From Neorhizobium lilium (GTDB lineage: Bacteria > Pseudomonadota > Alphaproteobacteria > Rhizobiales > Rhizobiaceae): a stretch of DNA of 64,000 nucleotides. Below the pieces are notes generated by a model. The model was not told where the DNA came from. It saw only the letters and a list, made by a program, of their open reading frames with translations, and made no database searches. The DNA lies in NCBI RefSeq assembly GCF_004053875.1, contig NZ_SBIP01000001.1, positions 186,001 to 250,000 on the forward strand. Reading direction: 5' to 3'. This document shows, piece after piece, positions 8,600-17,074 of this stretch. Both the position numbers and the translations under genes were made by a program. How positions within the stretch are numbered: position 1 is the stretch's first letter; each line of letters starts with the position of its first letter.

Positions 8600-9322
8600 T
8601 CAATGAAGCCCGCCGACGCCAAGGAAGCGGTCGATTGCGGCGTGATCGGCGGTGAGTGCTGACGGCGTGCCCTGCCAGGCAATGCGTCCTCGCTCCAGGA
8701 TTATCACGGAGTCGGCAAAATCGAGCGCATTCTGAATGCGCTGCTCCACGAGCAGGATCGTCATTTGGCCGCTCTGGGCAAGCTCTGAAAAGACTGCCAT
8801 CAATTCCTCGCAGATCACGGGAGCAAGCCCTTCAAGCGGCTCGTCGAGCAGCAGCACGCTCGGCTGGCCAAGAATGGTCCGCGCGGTCGATAGCATCTGC
8901 TGCTCCCCGCCCGACAACTGACCGCCAAGGTTCCGGCGCCGTTCCTTGAGGCGGGGGAACATGTCGTAGGCTTCTTCGATGGCCGTCTTCGGCCGCCGTT
9001 TCAGGCCGACGAGCAAATTTTCTTCGACACTCAGTGTCGGAAATACGTCGCGCGTCTGCGGCACATATCCAAGGCCAGCCAGAGCTCGTGCAGCACTCGG
9101 CTCACGGGCCAGATCACGCCCGCCGAGCCGGATCTCCCCGCCGAACCGCCGCGTCTGACCGGCTAAAGTTGCAAAGAGACTCGTCTTGCCCATGCCATTG
9201 CGTCCGAGCACCGCCAGCCGATGGCCGGCAGCGACGGAAAAGGACATATCGTCGATGACCCGTGTCGGCCCGTAACCGGCCGAAAGGTTGCGGATCTCAA
9301 GCGGTGCTGCCGGCATCGGCAT
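8600..9322 (-). CDS. LivF-type branched-chain/aromatic ABC transporter ATPase
   Basis: Second ATPase of a hydrophobic amino-acid transporter (HAAT) family importer, 240 residues. It has Walker A GRNGMGKTSLF, signature LSGGEQQM and Walker B LLLDEPLEGL; the short LivF form has no C-terminal extension. The start MPMPAAPLEIRN (ATG 9322, alternative ATG 9316) overlaps the end of the LivG-type gene by 26 nt. It is the last gene of the SBP-H-M-G-F operon that follows pcaDCHGB on the same strand, so an aromatic acid is a more likely cargo than leucine; that is inference from context. Confidence 0.93.
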   Translation of the reverse strand: MPMPAAPLEIRNLSAGYGPTRVIDDMSFSVAAGHRLAVLGRNGMGKTSLFATLAGQTRRFGGEIRLGGRDLAREPSAARALAGLGYVPQTRDVFPTLSVEENLLVGLKRRPKTAIEEAYDMFPRLKERRRNLGGQLSGGEQQMLSTARTILGQPSVLLLDEPLEGLAPVICEELMAVFSELAQSGQMTILLVEQRIQNALDFADSVIILERGRIAWQGTPSALTADHAAIDRFLGVGGLH

Positions 9323-10061
9323 AACTCCCCAGATAGGCTTCCCTCACCCGGCTGTCCTTCGTTACATCCTCGGGCAGGCCGTCGAAGATCACCGTTCCCG
9401 CTGCCAGCACGACGACACGTTTGGCAAAGCGGAATACCAGATCCATGTCGTGATCGATCATCAGGATGGCGAGGTCGGAGGGCAGGCTGTCCAGCGCCGC
9501 TTCGACAAGCGCTGTCTCCGATTGCGGCACGCCTGCGGCAGGCTCATCGAGCAGGAGCACTTTTGGCTTCAGTGCCATGGCCATGGCAATTTCCAGAAGG
9601 CGCTGCTGACCATAAGCAATCTCGCGAACCTTCAGATGGCGCAGGTCGAACAGACCAAGCTGGTCGAGCAATGCCGCCGTCTCATCCATGACGCGAACAC
9701 GCCCGGAATAGTGACCGAACATCTGTCCAGAGCGGCCCTCGCGCTGGAGGATGGCCAGCGCCAGATGCTCTTCGGGGGTCATGTCGTGGAAGAGGCGCGT
9801 CACCTGAAAGGAGCGGACCAGTCCGCGCCGCACCCGCTGCGCCGGCCTCATGCGCGTCACATCTTCACCCGAAAGCTGCACATGTCCTGCATCCGGGGCA
9901 AGATTGCCGGTGACGAGATTGATGAAGGTCGTCTTACCAGCACCGTTTGGTCCGATCAACGCCAGGCGGTCTCCCGGCGCCATCGACAGCGAGACGTCAT
10001 TGGTGACGACGAGCCCGCCGAATTTCTTGTTGAGATTCTGCACCTCGAACACGGGGGTCAT
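9297..10061 (-). CDS. LivG-type ABC transporter ATPase
   Basis: First ATPase of the HAAT importer, 254 residues. Walker A GPNGAGKTTFI, the LivG-typical region GRVRVMDETAALLDQLGL, a degenerate signature (IAYGQQRLLEIAMAMALKP) and Walker B LLLDEPAAGV, as normal for LivG proteins. The ATG at 10061 overlaps the LivM-type stop (ATGA), and its own 3' end overlaps the LivF-type gene, so the four membrane/ATPase genes are tightly coupled. Confidence 0.93.
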   Translation of the reverse strand: MTPVFEVQNLNKKFGGLVVTNDVSLSMAPGDRLALIGPNGAGKTTFINLVTGNLAPDAGHVQLSGEDVTRMRPAQRVRRGLVRSFQVTRLFHDMTPEEHLALAILQREGRSGQMFGHYSGRVRVMDETAALLDQLGLFDLRHLKVREIAYGQQRLLEIAMAMALKPKVLLLDEPAAGVPQSETALVEAALDSLPSDLAILMIDHDMDLVFRFAKRVVVLAAGTVIFDGLPEDVTKDSRVREAYLGSYADAGSTA

Positions 10062-11062
10062 GCGGGCCTCCGCCTAAACCGATCAGCCAGCGCCACGGCC
10101 GTTCCATAGAGACCTTTCGGCGCAAAGAGCACCACCGCGATCAAAAGTGCGCCGACGACCGTCAGCCAGTGGAACGGGTTTGCAGCTGACAGCGTGTCCT
10201 CGAACAGCATGAACACCACCGTGCCGATCATTGCCCCGTAGAGCGAGCCGGTGCCGCCGAGTACGAGCATGACCAGCGCCTCGGCCGAAAGTGTGAACGA
10301 CAGGCTGTCGAGCCCGACCACCTGCGTGGAAATGGCAGACAGCGCTCCTCCGATGCCGGCGACGGCGCCCGAGATGACATACATGCGCAGCAGAACCGCA
10401 TGAGACGATGCCCCCATGGCGGCAATGCGGATCTGATCCTGCCTGACGCCCCGCGCCAGCATGCCGAAGGGCGAGCGAACAAGTATCTGAAGCAGAATAA
10501 ACACCAGTCCAAGCAGAACGACACCGTAGACATAGGCTGTCCTGCCCCACAGGTCGAACTCGAACAAGCCGAAGAAGGCGTTCGGCATGATGGCCGAAAG
10601 ACCGTCGCTGCCGCCGGTCCAACCGGACGCCTTGTTGGCGGCTTCGTGGAAGAGATGGATGACGGCGATGGAAAGGACCAGTTGGGCAAGCCCATGCGCG
10701 CGCAGTATGACGAGTCCGGAAACAAGGCCGGCAAGCGCTCCGGCGAGAAGGCCGACCGCGGTCATCGCGACCGGATCGGTGATGCCAAAATGCACAGCGG
10801 CAATGCCTGCACCATAGGCACCGGCGCCGAAGAGGGCCGCGTGACCGAGCGTTGCGACGCCGCAATAGCCGGTGACGAGATCAATGGAAAGAACCAGCAG
10901 CGCCACCGCGACGATCTGCGTCAGCAGCGCCAGATTGTTGGGCATGAGGAGGTAACCCATTGCGCCGGCGAGGACGATGGCGAATACGCCGATCAGGCCG
11001 CTATCGGCAAGGCGCTTGACCAATGACGGTGCGGTAAGACTTTGATCCATGGAAACAGCCAT
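10058..11062 (-). CDS. LivM-type ABC transporter permease
   Basis: Inner-membrane permease of the HAAT importer, 334 residues with about nine hydrophobic segments. The family stretch CGVATLGHAALFGAGAYGAG occurs near residues 68-87, and RGVRQDQIRIAAMGASSHAV is the cytoplasmic coupling loop. The start ATG 11062 overlaps the LivH-type stop as TAATG. The C-terminus is short and basic (ALADRFRRRPA). Confidence 0.93.
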   Translation of the reverse strand: MAVSMDQSLTAPSLVKRLADSGLIGVFAIVLAGAMGYLLMPNNLALLTQIVAVALLVLSIDLVTGYCGVATLGHAALFGAGAYGAGIAAVHFGITDPVAMTAVGLLAGALAGLVSGLVILRAHGLAQLVLSIAVIHLFHEAANKASGWTGGSDGLSAIMPNAFFGLFEFDLWGRTAYVYGVVLLGLVFILLQILVRSPFGMLARGVRQDQIRIAAMGASSHAVLLRMYVISGAVAGIGGALSAISTQVVGLDSLSFTLSAEALVMLVLGGTGSLYGAMIGTVVFMLFEDTLSAANPFHWLTVVGALLIAVVLFAPKGLYGTAVALADRFRRRPA

Positions 11063-11925
11063 TATTTCATCCGCCCGACGAGACCGCGGGGAAAGAGCGT
11101 CACGATCAGGATGACGGCAAGGTAGAAGAAGAACTCGCCGTATTCGGGCGCTAGGTATCGGCCCGTGGTATCGATGGCTCCAAGGAGAAGGCAGGCGATC
11201 AGCGCGCCGGGTATGGAGCCGGCACCGCCGACCGAGACGACAACCAGGAAGGTCACCATGTAGCGCAGCGCGTAATAGGGTTCGAGCGGCAGAAGCTCAG
11301 CGCCGATCACACCGCCGAACGCCGCAAGCGCAATCGCGACTGCAAAACTCACCGCATAAACGAGTTCGGTGCGCACGCCCAGCGCTGCGGTCATCGCCGC
11401 ATTGTCGATAGTCGCCCGCAGCTTGATGCCGAAATTCGTCCGCTCGATCAGGAACCAGAGCCCGGCCGCGACCGCAAACCCGCAGATGATCACGAAGATG
11501 CGGTGAGTGGCGATGGAGCGGAAGCCGAGATCGACCGAGCCCTGCAGCATTGCCGGAAGGGGCACCGTCTTCAGCGTGGGGCCGAATGTAAAGTTGGTGA
11601 TGCCGATGACACAGAAGGTAATGCCGATCGTCATCAGCACCTGGGTAAGCTGCGGAGCGCCGTAGATGCGGCGATAAAGAAAACGCTCCACGGGAATGGC
11701 GATGATCACCGTCCCGACGATCGCGATCAGGATGCCGGCCGCATACCCGAGCCCCAGATCCCGCACCGCATAGGACGCAAAATAGCCTCCGATCATGGCG
11801 AAGGCCCCGTGCGCGAGGTTTACCACGCGCATTAGGCCCATGGTGACGGAAAGCCCGATCGAAATGACGAACAGCACCATTCCGTAAGCCAGGGCGTCAA
11901 CGGCAATGCTGAGCACGGTCTGCAT
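11062..11925 (-). CDS. LivH-type ABC transporter permease
   Basis: Inner-membrane permease of the HAAT importer, 287 residues, about eight hydrophobic segments. It carries the LivH signature MGLMRVVNLAHGAFAMIGGY near residues 29-48 and the coupling loop RATIDNAAMTAALGVR. It begins 88 nt after the binding-protein gene. The length equals the family norm. Confidence 0.94.
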   Translation of the reverse strand: MQTVLSIAVDALAYGMVLFVISIGLSVTMGLMRVVNLAHGAFAMIGGYFASYAVRDLGLGYAAGILIAIVGTVIIAIPVERFLYRRIYGAPQLTQVLMTIGITFCVIGITNFTFGPTLKTVPLPAMLQGSVDLGFRSIATHRIFVIICGFAVAAGLWFLIERTNFGIKLRATIDNAAMTAALGVRTELVYAVSFAVAIALAAFGGVIGAELLPLEPYYALRYMVTFLVVVSVGGAGSIPGALIACLLLGAIDTTGRYLAPEYGEFFFYLAVILIVTLFPRGLVGRMK

Positions 11926-12013
11926 GCTGAGGTGCTGCCTCTCAAGGTTCAGGTGAAGCTGCTGCCGTGGCTAGCGGGGGAACAGGCAGGAGGACGAAGC
12001 CTCCCGCCATCAC

Positions 12014-13189
12014 TTATTTCTTTACAAATCCCAGACCGGGATCGCCCTGCTTTTCGAAGGTGCGGACTTCTTTGTTGTAATATTTGCCGTTCGCGTCCTT
12101 GGACACTTCGCGCAGATAGATATTCTCCGTGATGTGACGGCTGTCGGGGTCGATGGAAACCGGCCCCCGCGGGCTCGTCCAGGACAAGCCCTTCACAGCC
12201 TCGACGGCCTTTTTGGCGTCTTGCTTGCCGCCGGTCGCCTCGATCATCTTGGAGATGACGTACATGCCGTCGAAGGCGCCGACCGCGGGGAAGGAGAGCT
12301 CCGTCGGATTGCCGATCGCCTTTTCCGCTGCGGCGACGAAAGTCTTGTTCTCCGGTGAGTCGTGGGACACGGCGTAATGATAGGTCGTCTGCAAACCAAG
12401 GGCCGCATCGCCCAGCGCCGGGAGGTCGGATTCCTGGGTCAGGTCGCCCGTGGCGTAGAACTTGACGCCACGGGTCTTAAGACCGTTGTCGTTATAGGCC
12501 TTGACGAAGGCGAGCGTCGGCGGACCGGACGGCAGGAAGGTGAACAGGCCTTCCGCGCCGGAATCCTTGACGCGCTGCATCAATGGCGCAAAGTCGTTGG
12601 TGGAAAGCGGCATGCGGATCGTCTCGACAACCTTCCCGCCTTCCTTTTCGAAAGCGGCCTTAAAGGCGTTCTCTGCATCGATACCTGGGCCATAATCGCT
12701 GACGAGGGTTATCGCCTTTGTCACACCCTGTTCCTTGGCAACCTTTGCGATCGGCGTGGTGGTCTGCCAAGTGGTGAATGATGTCCGCACGACCAGCGGG
12801 CTCGACGTTATGATTGCCGAAGTCGCGGCGTTCATCACCACCATAGGGACGTTCCCCTGCTGGAGAAGTGCAGTCGCCGCCATGGCATCCGGCGTGAAGT
12901 AGAAGCCGGCCAGATACTGCACGCCTTCGCGCACCACCAATTCCTGGGCGAGCGCCTTTGAGCGGGCCGGATCTGCCTGGGGCACGTCGCGATAGACGAT
13001 CTGGATTTCGTCGCTGCCGACCTTGTTGCCGTTGAGCGCGAACCAGGCATCGATGCCAGCCTTGAAATTCTTGCCTTGAAGAGCGAACGGCCCGGAAAAC
13101 GGCCCAATAACCCCGATCTTGATCGTATCGGCGTAGGCTGCGCCAGACAATGCAACCAAAGCGACTGCAGCCGCAAACAGCTTCTTCAT
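12014..13189 (-). CDS. HAAT-family periplasmic substrate-binding protein, probable aromatic-acid cargo
   Basis: Periplasmic binding protein of the LivJ/LivK superfamily, 391 residues. The signal peptide is MKKLFAAAVALVALSGAAYA, with cleavage before DTIKIGVIGPFSGPFA, the normal mature start of this family. ATG 13189 is chosen because GGGAGGGG precedes it; a longer reading to 13237 has no ribosome site. First gene of the SBP-LivHMGF-type operon. It begins 111 nt after pcaB on the same strand. Known HAAT systems in other alphaproteobacteria carry benzoate-type or coumarate-type compounds, so uptake of protocatechuate precursors is a reasonable inference. Confidence 0.92.
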   Translation of the reverse strand: MKKLFAAAVALVALSGAAYADTIKIGVIGPFSGPFALQGKNFKAGIDAWFALNGNKVGSDEIQIVYRDVPQADPARSKALAQELVVREGVQYLAGFYFTPDAMAATALLQQGNVPMVVMNAATSAIITSSPLVVRTSFTTWQTTTPIAKVAKEQGVTKAITLVSDYGPGIDAENAFKAAFEKEGGKVVETIRMPLSTNDFAPLMQRVKDSGAEGLFTFLPSGPPTLAFVKAYNDNGLKTRGVKFYATGDLTQESDLPALGDAALGLQTTYHYAVSHDSPENKTFVAAAEKAIGNPTELSFPAVGAFDGMYVISKMIEATGGKQDAKKAVEAVKGLSWTSPRGPVSIDPDSRHITENIYLREVSKDANGKYYNKEVRTFEKQGDPGLGFVKK

Positions 13190-13300
13190 GAACCCCTCCC
13201 TTAACCCAATCGCCCCGTTGGGCGCTCCATCACTCAACGTTCTCTACATGCTGCAAGGTAATGTAAAATGAAATCTCCGCCGCCAACAATTTCCGGGCGG

Positions 13301-14389
13301 TTATGTATTACGTGGATCGTCTGTCCCCCGCGCAGCATCCTCGCCGAGCGAAATGATGTTGGCGGCAAGCTCGACGCCAAGCCGCGACGAGGCTCCTGTG
13401 GCCTGCACCATGGGCGGCAGGATCAGCCATTCCAGCGTCCAGGCCGCACCAGAGCGCTCCTGTTCATGCACCACGGCCTGCTGCATGCCTGAGAGCTGGA
13501 CTGCATTATATCGCGCCAGGGCCACCAGGACTTCAGCTGCTACAGGGTTCTGCTTATGCGCCATAGCCGAGGAACCGCCGCCGCCGGCGAGTTTGATCTC
13601 ACTACCCGCCTGCGCGAGCAGGGCAATGTCTTGGCCGAACTTGCCCAGCGAACCGGTGATCAGGGAAAGAATGCCGGCGAATTCTGCAAGGCGATCCCGC
13701 TGGCTCTGCCATTGCGGCGCGTCGGAAAGGTCAAGCGCCCAGGCCAGCGCCGCGCGAACCGATGCCGCTTTGTCGCCCAACTTGTCGAGGGTCCCTGCTG
13801 CACCGCCGAACTGGAGAACGAAGCCATGCCGCTCGAAGGCTTCGAGCCGCTGCCGGTGGCGCGCAAGCGGCTCCTGCCATGCCCGGATGCGATCGGAAAC
13901 GGTGACGGGAATCGCCGCCTGCATCCGTGTGTAACCCATCAGTCTCCGTGAGCCGAACAGCCGATCAAGCTCCGCCAGCCGCGATTCGAGTTGTGCCAAC
14001 CGCCTTTGCAAGAGACTGCTCACCGTCTTCAGCCGAAGCATGAGGGCCGTATCGATAACATCTTGGCTGGTCACACCAAAATGCAGATGTAGAGCCGCTC
14101 CGCCACCGACAGCCGTTCGCAACTGCCTGACCAGGTCGGGAACGACGACACCATCGCGGCCGGTTGCCTCGCGCAGCGCCTCGATGTCCGGCGTGAACGA
14201 AGTGACCGAATTCACGATCTGGTCGGCGGCTTCCGCGGGAATCAGCCCTTCATCGGCCTGCGCCTTTGCAAGTGCAGCCTCGAAAGCGAGCATGGCATCG
14301 ATCTCGGCTTGCGGCGACATCAGCTTTGTCACCTCCTCATCACCCAGAAGGCCGGACAGAAATGGATGTTCGAAAGCCGAAACGATCAT
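13301..14389 (-). CDS. pcaB: 3-carboxy-cis,cis-muconate cycloisomerase PcaB
   Basis: Converts 3-carboxy-cis,cis-muconate to 4-carboxymuconolactone in the protocatechuate branch of the beta-ketoadipate pathway. 362 residues, fumarase/aspartase superfamily. The superfamily signature GSSAMAHKQNPV is near residue 275 with the catalytic-loop Ser, and HFGVTSQDVIDTA lies near 103. Length is within the 350-450 range of PcaB proteins. Last gene of pcaDCHGB; begins 21 nt after pcaG. Confidence 0.95.
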   Translation of the reverse strand: MIVSAFEHPFLSGLLGDEEVTKLMSPQAEIDAMLAFEAALAKAQADEGLIPAEAADQIVNSVTSFTPDIEALREATGRDGVVVPDLVRQLRTAVGGGAALHLHFGVTSQDVIDTALMLRLKTVSSLLQRRLAQLESRLAELDRLFGSRRLMGYTRMQAAIPVTVSDRIRAWQEPLARHRQRLEAFERHGFVLQFGGAAGTLDKLGDKAASVRAALAWALDLSDAPQWQSQRDRLAEFAGILSLITGSLGKFGQDIALLAQAGSEIKLAGGGGSSAMAHKQNPVAAEVLVALARYNAVQLSGMQQAVVHEQERSGAAWTLEWLILPPMVQATGASSRLGVELAANIISLGEDAARGTDDPRNT

Positions 14390-14410
14390 GCTGGTTCTTT
14401 CGTCACGGTC

Positions 14411-15028
14411 TCAGACGTCGAAAAAGACCGTTTCTTTTTCGCCCTGAAGATGGATGTCGAAGGTTACCGTATCACCTTCCCGCTGCCCGACCAGCGTGGG
14501 CACGCGGACACGGTGCTCTATCCGCGACAGGATTGGATCTTCTGCATTCGCCTGTTCCTCGTCGGAGAAGTACATGCGCGTGTTGAGACCGATATTGATG
14601 CCGCGGGCGACGATCCAGAAGCTGATATGCGGCGCCATCAGCCGTCCGTCCTTAAACGGCACGCGGCCGGGCTTGATGGTCTCGAACACGAATTCACCCG
14701 TCGCCATGTCGCCCGGACAGCGAGCCCAGCCAAAGAAGTTCGGATCTGCTGTCCCCCGCGTTTCCGACGGACTGTTGTAGAAGCCATCCGCATCTGCCTG
14801 CCAGATCTCCACCAGCGCGTCCTTCAGCGGGTTCCCCGCCCCGTCATAGACGAAGCCGCGAATGGTGATCCGCTCGCCGCGGGTCTTGTCGTTCACCATC
14901 GAGCCCGAGCCGAGATCGGTCTCGTAGACGCCGTGAATGCCAACGAAATTCGGCGTACAGCCGATATGCACATAGGGGCCGGCGGTCTGAGACGGGGATT
15001 CCTTCAGGTAGTTGAGCAGTTGAACCAT
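14411..15028 (-). CDS. pcaG: Protocatechuate 3,4-dioxygenase alpha subunit PcaG
   Basis: Alpha subunit of the ring-cleaving enzyme that opens protocatechuate to 3-carboxy-cis,cis-muconate. 205 residues with the intradiol dioxygenase fold: GERITIRGFVYDGAGNPLKD, LVEIWQADADGFYN and the C-terminal HISFWIVARGINIGLNTRMYF. The iron ligands are carried by the beta subunit, consistent with the alpha chain showing HISF in place of the HIHF pair. It starts 2 nt after the pcaH stop codon. Confidence 0.96.
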   Translation of the reverse strand: MVQLLNYLKESPSQTAGPYVHIGCTPNFVGIHGVYETDLGSGSMVNDKTRGERITIRGFVYDGAGNPLKDALVEIWQADADGFYNSPSETRGTADPNFFGWARCPGDMATGEFVFETIKPGRVPFKDGRLMAPHISFWIVARGINIGLNTRMYFSDEEQANAEDPILSRIEHRVRVPTLVGQREGDTVTFDIHLQGEKETVFFDV

Positions 15029-15030
15029 GA

Positions 15031-15771
15031 TCAGTTCCCCTCCAGCCGATTTTCGAACAGCGTCGAGCGGCGACCGCGCAGGATGATGTCGAACTTGTAG
15101 GCGCGCAGATCATGCGGAATGGTGGCGTTCATGTCGAGCGCGGCGATCAGGCTCTTGATCGCCTCCTGATCCGGGACAGTCTTGACGATAGGGCAGATCC
15201 AGATCATCGGATCGCCCTCGAAATACATCTGGGTGATCAGACGCTGCGAAAAGCCGTGGCCGAAGACCGAAAAATGGATATGGGCGGGACGCCAGTCGTT
15301 GACGCCGTTCGGCCAGGGATAAGGTCCCGGCTTGACGGTGCGGAAGAAGTAGCCGCCTTCCTCATCGGTGATCGTGCGTCCGAATCCGCCAAAATTTGGG
15401 TCGAGTGGCGCAAGATAGGTTTCTTTCTTGTGGCGGTAGCGCCCGCCGGCATTAGCCTGCCAGAATTCCACCAGCGCGCCCGGCACGCCGCGCCCCCGTT
15501 CGTCCAGCACGCGGCCATAGACCATGATGCGTTCGCCGATCGCAGACTCGCCGGGCTGGGCGTAGTTGATGAGCAGATCGTTGTCGAACTCGCCGATGAT
15601 ATTATGTCCGAAGACGGGGCCAGTGATCTCGCTCTTGGTGCCCTCCAGGGAAATCAATGCACGCTGAGGCGATCGCAGTACGGAAGTCTTGTACCCAGGC
15701 GTGAAGGCCGGCGGATGCCAGGCCCGGTCCCGCGCAAAGAAGGGCGTCGTTTCAGGAAGGGTGTTCTTCAT
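15031..15771 (-). CDS. pcaH: Protocatechuate 3,4-dioxygenase beta subunit PcaH
   Basis: Iron-binding beta subunit of protocatechuate 3,4-dioxygenase, 246 residues. The non-haem Fe(III) ligands are visible: Tyr of GGRYRHK, Tyr of KPGPYPW and the two His of RPAHIHF. The ATG at 15771 ([16 protein letters not shown]) is chosen; the gene start lies inside the 3' end of pcaC, a 20-nt overlap. Second enzymatic step cluster partner of PcaG, 2 nt apart. Confidence 0.96.
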   Translation of the reverse strand: MKNTLPETTPFFARDRAWHPPAFTPGYKTSVLRSPQRALISLEGTKSEITGPVFGHNIIGEFDNDLLINYAQPGESAIGERIMVYGRVLDERGRGVPGALVEFWQANAGGRYRHKKETYLAPLDPNFGGFGRTITDEEGGYFFRTVKPGPYPWPNGVNDWRPAHIHFSVFGHGFSQRLITQMYFEGDPMIWICPIVKTVPDQEAIKSLIAALDMNATIPHDLRAYKFDIILRGRRSTLFENRLEGN

Positions 15772-16189
15772 TGTCCTCTCCCGCGGCCTTTGCCGCCTCC
15801 ATCTCCGCATAGGTCGCCTTGGCAATCTTGAAGGCGTGATTGGCTGCTGGAACGCCGGCATAGATAGCTACGTGCATGAGCGCTTCCCTAATGTCCTCCC
15901 GGGTTGCGCCGGTATTGACGGTAGCGCGAATGTGCATCGCCACCTCATCGTCATGACCGAGCGCGGCCAGAAGCGCGATGGTGACCATCGAGCGCTCGCG
16001 CTTGCTCCATTCCTGCCCGGCCCAGACCGTGCCCCAGGCACTCTCGGTAATCAATTGCTGAAAGGGCCGGTCGAAATCTGTCTGGCTTGCCTGGGCGCGA
16101 TCCACATGAGCATCCCCCAGCACCGCGCGGCGGGTGTCTATTCCCTCGGTGTAGCGTGCCGAAGCGGGCGGCGTGTCTGCCATGGTCAT
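15752..16189 (-). CDS. pcaC: 4-carboxymuconolactone decarboxylase PcaC
   Basis: Decarboxylates 4-carboxymuconolactone to beta-ketoadipate enol-lactone. 145 residues from the ATG at 16189, chosen because it makes an ATGA overlap with the pcaD stop; MADTPP (ATG 16183) is the alternative. The carboxymuconolactone decarboxylase fold is evident from [20 protein letters not shown] and [20 protein letters not shown]. PcaC of other bacteria is about 125-135 residues, so this protein is slightly extended at both ends. Lies between pcaD and pcaH. Confidence 0.95.
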   Translation of the reverse strand: MTMADTPPASARYTEGIDTRRAVLGDAHVDRAQASQTDFDRPFQQLITESAWGTVWAGQEWSKRERSMVTIALLAALGHDDEVAMHIRATVNTGATREDIREALMHVAIYAGVPAANHAFKIAKATYAEMEAAKAAGEDNEEHPS

Positions 16190-16983
16190 TCCTTGTCCAG
16201 TTGTTCCACAAAGCCGCGGACCAGCGCGGCATGAACGGCGGGGGCCTCGACGCAAGGGATATGCGCCACATTCTCGATGATCTCATAGCGGGCGCCCGGT
16301 ATGAGATCGGCCGTGGACTTTACCAATTCGGGCGGGGTCGAGCCGTCCTGCTCTCCTGCAATACAGAGAACCGGCACTGCGATCCGTGTCGCAGCCTGGG
16401 TGAAATCCGCGTCGCGAATGGCAGCACAGGTGCCCGTATACCCCGACGCCGACTGACGCACGAGCATGTTGCAGTAGCCTTGATAGGCGGCGTTCTCCGG
16501 CACCCGGAAGGGCGGCGTGAACCAACGTTCCATAACCGAATCGAGAATACTGGCGATCCCGCCTTGCTCTACAGCGGCAATACGCTTCTGCCATGACTCG
16601 GCCGTGCCGATCTTGTGGGCCGTGTTAGACAAAACCATTGCCTTCACCAGGTCGGGACGCGCGTCATAAAGCCCTTGCGCAATCAACCCGCCGACCGACA
16701 AACCGACAAGCACCACCTGCGACAATTCGAGGTGATCGATCAGTGCCGCCAGATCCTGCGCCAGAAGCTCTATGGAATAGGGTGGCTGCCCAAGATCGGA
16801 GAGGCCATGTCCGCGCTTGTCATAGGTTACCAACGTAAAGTCACCCGCAAGCTTTGGCAGAACATGATGCCAGATTCGCCTGTCCGTTCCGAGCGAATTG
16901 ATGAAGACGATGGCCGGCCTGCCGCTCTCCGCATAGGAGGCATCATAATGAATGGCAACGCCGTTGATGTGTACAAACTGCAT
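16186..16983 (-). CDS. pcaD: 3-oxoadipate enol-lactonase PcaD
   Basis: Hydrolyses beta-ketoadipate enol-lactone to beta-ketoadipate. 265-residue alpha/beta hydrolase; nucleophile Ser in GLSVGG (about residue 95), oxyanion region INSLGTDRRIW, catalytic-His region NVAHIPCVEAP near the C-terminus. The ATG at 16983 (MQFVHINGVAIHYD) follows GAGGAGG, a strong ribosome site. First gene of pcaDCHGB, transcribed away from pcaQ; the PcaQ box lies 71-86 nt upstream. The pathway end genes pcaIJ/pcaF are not in this window. Confidence 0.96.
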   Translation of the reverse strand: MQFVHINGVAIHYDASYAESGRPAIVFINSLGTDRRIWHHVLPKLAGDFTLVTYDKRGHGLSDLGQPPYSIELLAQDLAALIDHLELSQVVLVGLSVGGLIAQGLYDARPDLVKAMVLSNTAHKIGTAESWQKRIAAVEQGGIASILDSVMERWFTPPFRVPENAAYQGYCNMLVRQSASGYTGTCAAIRDADFTQAATRIAVPVLCIAGEQDGSTPPELVKSTADLIPGARYEIIENVAHIPCVEAPAVHAALVRGFVEQLDKE

Positions 16984-17053
16984 CTTCGCCTCCTCCTGAC
17001 TACTAGATGCCACTGGCTTCCGGTTAGGTAAATTGATATTTTGTACGGATCAC

Positions 17054-17069
17054 TTAACCAACAGGTTAT
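17054..17069. promoter_or_regulatory. PcaQ operator for the pcaD operon
   Basis: TTAACC-AACA-GGTTAT on the plus strand, which read toward pcaD is ATAACC-N4-GGTTAA, the PcaQ box described for Sinorhizobium meliloti pcaD. The box ends only 5 nt before the TTG start of pcaQ, so bound PcaQ would also cover its own translation start or promoter. Confidence 0.8.
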
Positions 17070-17074
17070 AGATT

